In this document: positions 59,582-64,000 of the stretch, one piece after another
Numbering within the stretch: the first letter of the stretch is position 1
How the letters are laid out: the number at the start of each line of letters is the position of its first letter
Assembly (NCBI GenBank): GCA_947311315.1
Contig: CAMZKN010000111.1
Coordinates: forward strand, 1 to 64,000
Source of the DNA: an uncultured Desulfobulbaceae bacterium
GTDB taxonomy: Bacteria > Desulfobacterota > Desulfobulbia > Desulfobulbales > Desulfocapsaceae
Direction: 5' to 3'
DNA: 64,000 bases
Notes under the pieces: model-generated
The model's database searches: none
Told to the model about the DNA's origin: nothing
What the model saw: the letters and a program-made list of their open reading frames with translations, nothing else
Position numbers and translations under genes: made by a program

Positions 59582-60013
59582 TCAAAGGATATTGAGTTCT
59601 TCATGTATTTCTTTTAGTCTTTGTTGCATTGCTTCTGTATGTTCTTGGTGCTCAATTTCCTCTGCTGTGGTTGGCCCCGCCATCCAAAAAGCACCATCAG
59701 AAGGTGCAAGCTGAATAGTTGAAAGAATATACTTTGCTGCTTCCAGCTTCATTTTTTCACTCTTGGATTTTTCCAAGATGTCTTTTAACACCTTTACTGC
59801 TGGAAAAGCTAATCCCCTGAATTTGCTTTGGGTGTCAAGTATTGCGTTAAGCTGAATCTCATTTATTTTTGCCTTAAATTCTGGGTCTCGCTTCCATACA
59901 GATATTGTCCCAGGTGTGACTTTAACAGTTTCTGCTGCATGTTTTTGGCTTTCCCCAAATGCTAATAGGGTAGCGACCAGAATCTGTTTTCCGCTCAATT
60001 CGAATTTTACCAT
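59582..60013 (-). CDS. HTH protein, phage small-terminase-like
   Basis: LSGKQILVATLLAFGESQKHAAETVKVTPGTISVWKRDPEFKAKI. Confidence 0.6.
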   Translation of the reverse strand: MVKFELSGKQILVATLLAFGESQKHAAETVKVTPGTISVWKRDPEFKAKINEIQLNAILDTQSKFRGLAFPAVKVLKDILEKSKSEKMKLEAAKYILSTIQLAPSDGAFWMAGPTTAEEIEHQEHTEAMQQRLKEIHEELNIL

Positions 60014-60095
60014 AAACTTATCTTTGGTTAAGATTTCTTACGATTGCAATTGATTGCAATTTACTAAAAATTTTTGCATATATCTCAAATTAACG

Positions 60096-61031
60096 CTACT
60101 GTAAAATTGTCCATTTGTTTGGCACTGGGTTTACAATCTGCTCTATTGTGTCGGGCAGGGTCTCCCATAGGCTTTCAGGGTTCCACCATAATGTATGCGT
60201 GTTCTTTTCAATGAACTCCCTTACTTCTGCCCGCTTAAATTCTACAACCTTATACAGAGCTTGTGGTAAACCCTTGTCGAGACTGTCGCTGATTACCAAA
60301 CACACCAAACTATCAAATATCGTTTCCGGCTGCTCAGGCAGGTTTGCTACCATCCCGCACCATAATTTTTGATATATCGGCTTGCAAGCCTTTGTAATAT
60401 TCGCAAATGTACATACCTCTTGTGGTCTGTATTCCCACTCTATCCGAGTGGTCTGATACTCTGGCAACGGTTCATGATACTGTTTTGGTTTGCCAGCATT
60501 GTTGTCCTTTACCTGTTGCTTTTTATCGTAAAACTTAAACTGATTAACACCGCCTTTAGCTCCCAGATAAGCAGTCTGAATACCGCCCGCTTTCAGGTAA
60601 TTATAGCCTATCGTCATACCAGGATACCGAAACCGTATATCTTTCATTTTCAAGTTTTTCACATCTGTCGTTATATCGATTCTGGTTATCCTGCCATATG
60701 AAATTAAATCTGCATATCCATCCGGTAAAGTCAAATTAACAACATCCGCTACAGTTTCTGTGGTCATTTTCGCTGGATTCCATTCTATCCTGAAAAAGTT
60801 AGTATTTTTTGCTTTCGGCCCACACTGAACAAATAGTTGTTCCCCCTCCAGATACAGCTTTCTATTGTAGGAGTAGAGTTTGCTCGGATACAGTCCCCCA
60901 CCCATAAATCCAGACAAGTATTGCTTGAAATTATGGATTACTATTTGTTGTTCATGCTCTGGGATATGCAGAGTCATACTTAACTTATCAATAAACAAAG
61001 GGCTGGCTTTTGGCAGCCATATAACAGCCAT
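60096..61031 (-). CDS. Rolling-circle replication initiation (Rep_trans-like) protein
   Basis: GRITRIDITTDV, YLGAKGGVNQFKFYDKKQQ, TRIEWEYRP motifs. Confidence 0.7.
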   Translation of the reverse strand: MAVIWLPKASPLFIDKLSMTLHIPEHEQQIVIHNFKQYLSGFMGGGLYPSKLYSYNRKLYLEGEQLFVQCGPKAKNTNFFRIEWNPAKMTTETVADVVNLTLPDGYADLISYGRITRIDITTDVKNLKMKDIRFRYPGMTIGYNYLKAGGIQTAYLGAKGGVNQFKFYDKKQQVKDNNAGKPKQYHEPLPEYQTTRIEWEYRPQEVCTFANITKACKPIYQKLWCGMVANLPEQPETIFDSLVCLVISDSLDKGLPQALYKVVEFKRAEVREFIEKNTHTLWWNPESLWETLPDTIEQIVNPVPNKWTILQ

Positions 61032-61314
61032 GATATACAGAAAATAATATAAAATACATACCACTCTATATCAGCCTACACACATGCCTATATACCCTTC
61101 CCCTATTCCTCTTATTTACTTTCCCCACCTTACTATGTCGTAATCCCCTGTTAGTAAGGAAGCGTTGACAGAGTGCGGCTTTTTTATTCGTGCTTTTTAG
61201 TTCTGAATTAGCTATCATCATTTTATCCTATTAAGTAGGGCAGAGAGTATTGGAGTACCCCCTGCCCGTTGTTTGCTTGATTGAATGTCTTATGCTTTGC
61301 CAAGCCTGATTACC

Positions 61315-61563
61315 TTACCGGTTTTCAGGTTTGATAAAGTATTCTACGTGCCTTCCTTTTTTGCCATATCTGGTAACGTGTTCAACCGGTATAGATTCTA
61401 TCTGATAACCTTTTTTCCTAAAATTGGATATTATCGAACTTAAAGACCGGCAACCAAATAAGTCTGCTGCTGTTTTTACAGTGACCCTCCCTCCAGACTT
61501 AAGATCCATTAAAACATCACCGCTGACTGTTTGTTTTTGTATTATGCTTGTTTTCTTGTTCAT
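61315..61563 (-). CDS. Small predicted DNA-binding protein
   Basis: 82 aa, winged-HTH-like VTVKTAADLFGCRSLSSIISNFRKKGYQIESI. Confidence 0.5.
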   Translation of the reverse strand: MNKKTSIIQKQTVSGDVLMDLKSGGRVTVKTAADLFGCRSLSSIISNFRKKGYQIESIPVEHVTRYGKKGRHVEYFIKPENR

Positions 61564-61567
61564 GTTT

Positions 61568-61918
61568 TCATACCCCTACTACCCCCCCTATCTCGGTTTC
61601 AATTATTGAGTTGTCCATCCAGGCTAAAATATCCTGTTCCCTGTAGCGAACCGCCCGCCTGGAGAGTTTGATGTATTTCGGCCCCCGCCCCTGGTGTCTC
61701 CAGATCTGAAGAGCATTAACCGTAACCCCTAACATTTCAGACAATTCATTAGTGTCGATTAGTTTTTCACTCATTCGTTTATCTTCTCCTTTTGTTTGAT
61801 AGAGTTTGTAGATGTTGGCCTCTGTTGCTTTTATAATACATTCTGTTGGTATAAAAAAAGAAGGGGACACGAAAGTTAAACTTTCTGTCCCCCTATTATA
61901 AGTAGCCCTCTGATACAA
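61568..61918 (-). CDS. AlpA/excisionase-like HTH regulator
   Basis: LIDTNELSEMLGVTVNALQIWRHQGRGPKYIKLSRRAVRYREQDILAWMD; probable start at MSEKLIDT. Confidence 0.8.
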   Translation of the reverse strand: MYQRATYNRGTESLTFVSPSFFIPTECIIKATEANIYKLYQTKGEDKRMSEKLIDTNELSEMLGVTVNALQIWRHQGRGPKYIKLSRRAVRYREQDILAWMDNSIIETEIGGVVGV

Positions 61919-61924
61919 TTGCAG

Positions 61925-62566
61925 CTATGAACCGTCTCTCTTTTTTTGTAGCTTATTTAGTTCCTCTCTTATTTCTTTTTTTTCTCGCACTCTAATACCA
62001 GGCTCCTCTAACCTTGCTTTCAATCCTTTTATTTCTCTTTTTCTCCGTGTTTTGTATCGTTCCTTTAATACCTCCCAGGGCTCATTTATTTCTGTCGCTG
62101 GAGTATTCCATTCTGCTGCATATCTTTTAAAGACGTCAACTTTAGTTGTACCAACACTACACCTATATATTTTCGTTTTCAATATAGAATACTGCCATTC
62201 CAGCTCATTAAATCCATCACCTTTGCCAGAAAACTTGTCTTCATAATTCTGAATCCATTGTTCTACATTTTCCGTCATAGCCTGAAGCAAATCAGAAGGA
62301 ATAGTCCCACCCTCTCTGGATAAAATAACAAACGCCATATTGGCCGCAACAGCTGTTTGCTCATCCCTCCATTTCAACAAGGCTACTGTACCCTGCCTAT
62401 GGTTCCGGCATGTTTCAACAGCTTCTATCTGTTCCTCCTGACTATAGTTCTGGCCTTTGTCCCTCGGGTCTTGAACAGCTCTGACAGCATCCTCAGGACA
62501 ATTTGTTCGTAAAAACCTTGCATAGTATTTCAGGTTTACAATGAGGCCATACAGCCCCCACCTCAT
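61925..62566 (-). CDS. Hypothetical protein of the integrative element
   Basis: 213 aa ORF, 4-nt overlap with integrase gene. Confidence 0.6.
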   Translation of the reverse strand: MRWGLYGLIVNLKYYARFLRTNCPEDAVRAVQDPRDKGQNYSQEEQIEAVETCRNHRQGTVALLKWRDEQTAVAANMAFVILSREGGTIPSDLLQAMTENVEQWIQNYEDKFSGKGDGFNELEWQYSILKTKIYRCSVGTTKVDVFKRYAAEWNTPATEINEPWEVLKERYKTRRKREIKGLKARLEEPGIRVREKKEIREELNKLQKKRDGS

Positions 62567-63771
62567 TGTTTGTCACCTATATTGACAATCTTTTTCTCTT
62601 GACTTGCTTTTTTCATTGCTGCAAATCCCCCCGCCATCGATTCCTTGATGGGGTTATTATCCCTTATCCTGGCATACACTCTTGTAGATTGCGTTGAACT
62701 ATGCCCAAGACTCTTGCCTATAATAATGTCACTGCTGCCTATATGAGCTTGCCAGCTTCCAGCCGTTCGCCTCAAGTCATGAAAAACAAAGTCGGTGATT
62801 TCTGCTCGTTTTAAAATTGTCCCCCATGACTTTCTGATTTCAGTAATATGACCACTCTTTCCTCTGGAAGGGAAAACAAAAAAAGACTCGGCCTTCTGCT
62901 TTCGCTTTTCAAGGACTTCAACCGCTTCTGGAATCAGTGGAATACCCATTGATTTTTTATTCTTGCTCTTTCCTGCTGGAATTACCCATAATCCATTTAT
63001 AAGGTCAACGTCTGCCCATGACATAGAAAAAAGATTCCCTTTTCTGGCTCCTGTAGTCAAAGCCAGTAGAACTATATCTTTTATAATGGTCGGTGTTTCA
63101 GGATGGTCAAGGGCCTCAAACAATCTGCCTAACTCATCCCCTGACAAATATCGTTCTCGTGCTGTTTCGCCAAAATGCTTTATATTGATTGCGGGATTAC
63201 TTGATGCTTTTTCAGAAAACACAGCAGAGACTATTTCAAGGCATCTGTTGGCGGTAGTATTTGACAAGGTACCTTTTCCCTTGGCTTTCTTTTTCTTTGG
63301 TAAGCTATGGAACCAATTTCTTAAAAACTTTTCCGTAATTATTGAAAGACGTTTGTTCCCTAATTTCGGTTGAATGTGGTTTGTATATCTTGACTCAAGG
63401 TTATTCAGGTCTCGCTTGCCCGCTTGTTCCTGTTCCTTATACCAAGACTTATACAGGTCGTGAAAAGTTTGCTCTTGCCGGTCAGCTTGGATGGCTTCAA
63501 TAATCTTTTTCCCATGAAGCGACAATTCCCCTGCAAGATGTACAGCTTTTGTTCTTGCAACCTCCAGAGTGACTTTAGGAAACCGGCCTATTGTGTAAGT
63601 CCAAGCCCCGTAATTCTTTACCCATGTTTTAAACTGGAAAGTTTTCGTTCCCGCTGGTGTAACTTGAACCCTCAATCCGTCTGTTTTGGCATCACTTACA
63701 AAGTATCTTTTACCCTCTGACTTCAGGTTTCTGATTCGTTCAATGGTAAATACGATTGCTTCTTTTTTCAT
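62563..63771 (-). CDS. Tyrosine integrase (P4-like, DUF4102 N-terminus)
   Basis: LALTTGARKGNLFSMSWADVD, FHDLRRTAGSWQAHIG, LGHSSTQSTRVYARI catalytic motifs. Confidence 0.93.
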   Translation of the reverse strand: MKKEAIVFTIERIRNLKSEGKRYFVSDAKTDGLRVQVTPAGTKTFQFKTWVKNYGAWTYTIGRFPKVTLEVARTKAVHLAGELSLHGKKIIEAIQADRQEQTFHDLYKSWYKEQEQAGKRDLNNLESRYTNHIQPKLGNKRLSIITEKFLRNWFHSLPKKKKAKGKGTLSNTTANRCLEIVSAVFSEKASSNPAINIKHFGETARERYLSGDELGRLFEALDHPETPTIIKDIVLLALTTGARKGNLFSMSWADVDLINGLWVIPAGKSKNKKSMGIPLIPEAVEVLEKRKQKAESFFVFPSRGKSGHITEIRKSWGTILKRAEITDFVFHDLRRTAGSWQAHIGSSDIIIGKSLGHSSTQSTRVYARIRDNNPIKESMAGGFAAMKKASQEKKIVNIGDKQ

Positions 63772-64000
63772 TTCCTTCGTCCTCTGGTTCCATGAAAAAA
63801 AGTGTTTAGCCTGTAATCATTACGCTTTTCTTTCATTCTGGTTCCATGCCGGTTCCATGAATATGCTAAAAATGGGTGAATATCAAGAAAGCTATACAGT
63901 ACACATATACAGCTTAAAGCCTTATATGTCAAAGGATAAGAGGGTATAGGAAAGGTGGGGACAATTGAGGGAAACACACTTGATTAGGGCTCATAACCCG

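Overview
The window looks like a chromosomal segment of an anaerobic, probably sulfate-reducing Desulfobulbales-like deltaproteobacterium (Nqr operon, two-Cys DsrC; taxonomy is inference). Left to right it contains: an nqrABCDEF operon plus a divergent NqrM-like ORF; a minus-strand catabolic operon headed by a pyrogallol/phloroglucinol transhydroxylase-like Mo enzyme, with a divergent IclR regulator; a YhaO/YhaN (SbcDC-like) pair; a diversity-generating retroelement (DGR) with RT, HRDC accessory, one template repeat and two FGE-sulfatase-fold targets, co-directional with MoxR ATPase, TIR and membrane-protein genes (candidate diversified conflict system); a HicB remnant and hipBA; housekeeping genes (divergent ligA, ltaE, ABC-F, M23/bactofilin, dsrC, ppiD, SNF2 helicase, hybrid kinase, CULT/cereblon-like protein, cobA-hemD, adk, hom, apgM, ybgC); and a ~6.5 kb integrative element in tRNA-fMet with tyrosine integrase, AlpA-like regulator, rolling-circle Rep, HTH/TerS-like protein and a PD-(D/E)XK-like cargo gene. 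The strongest finding is the DGR: by hand alignment, both 124-nt variable regions differ from the template almost only at template adenines (17/17 and 15/16 differences), and a long GC-rich hairpin lies just past each variable region but not past the template. No CRISPR array was seen. All family calls come from reading sequence and motifs; no database search was run.
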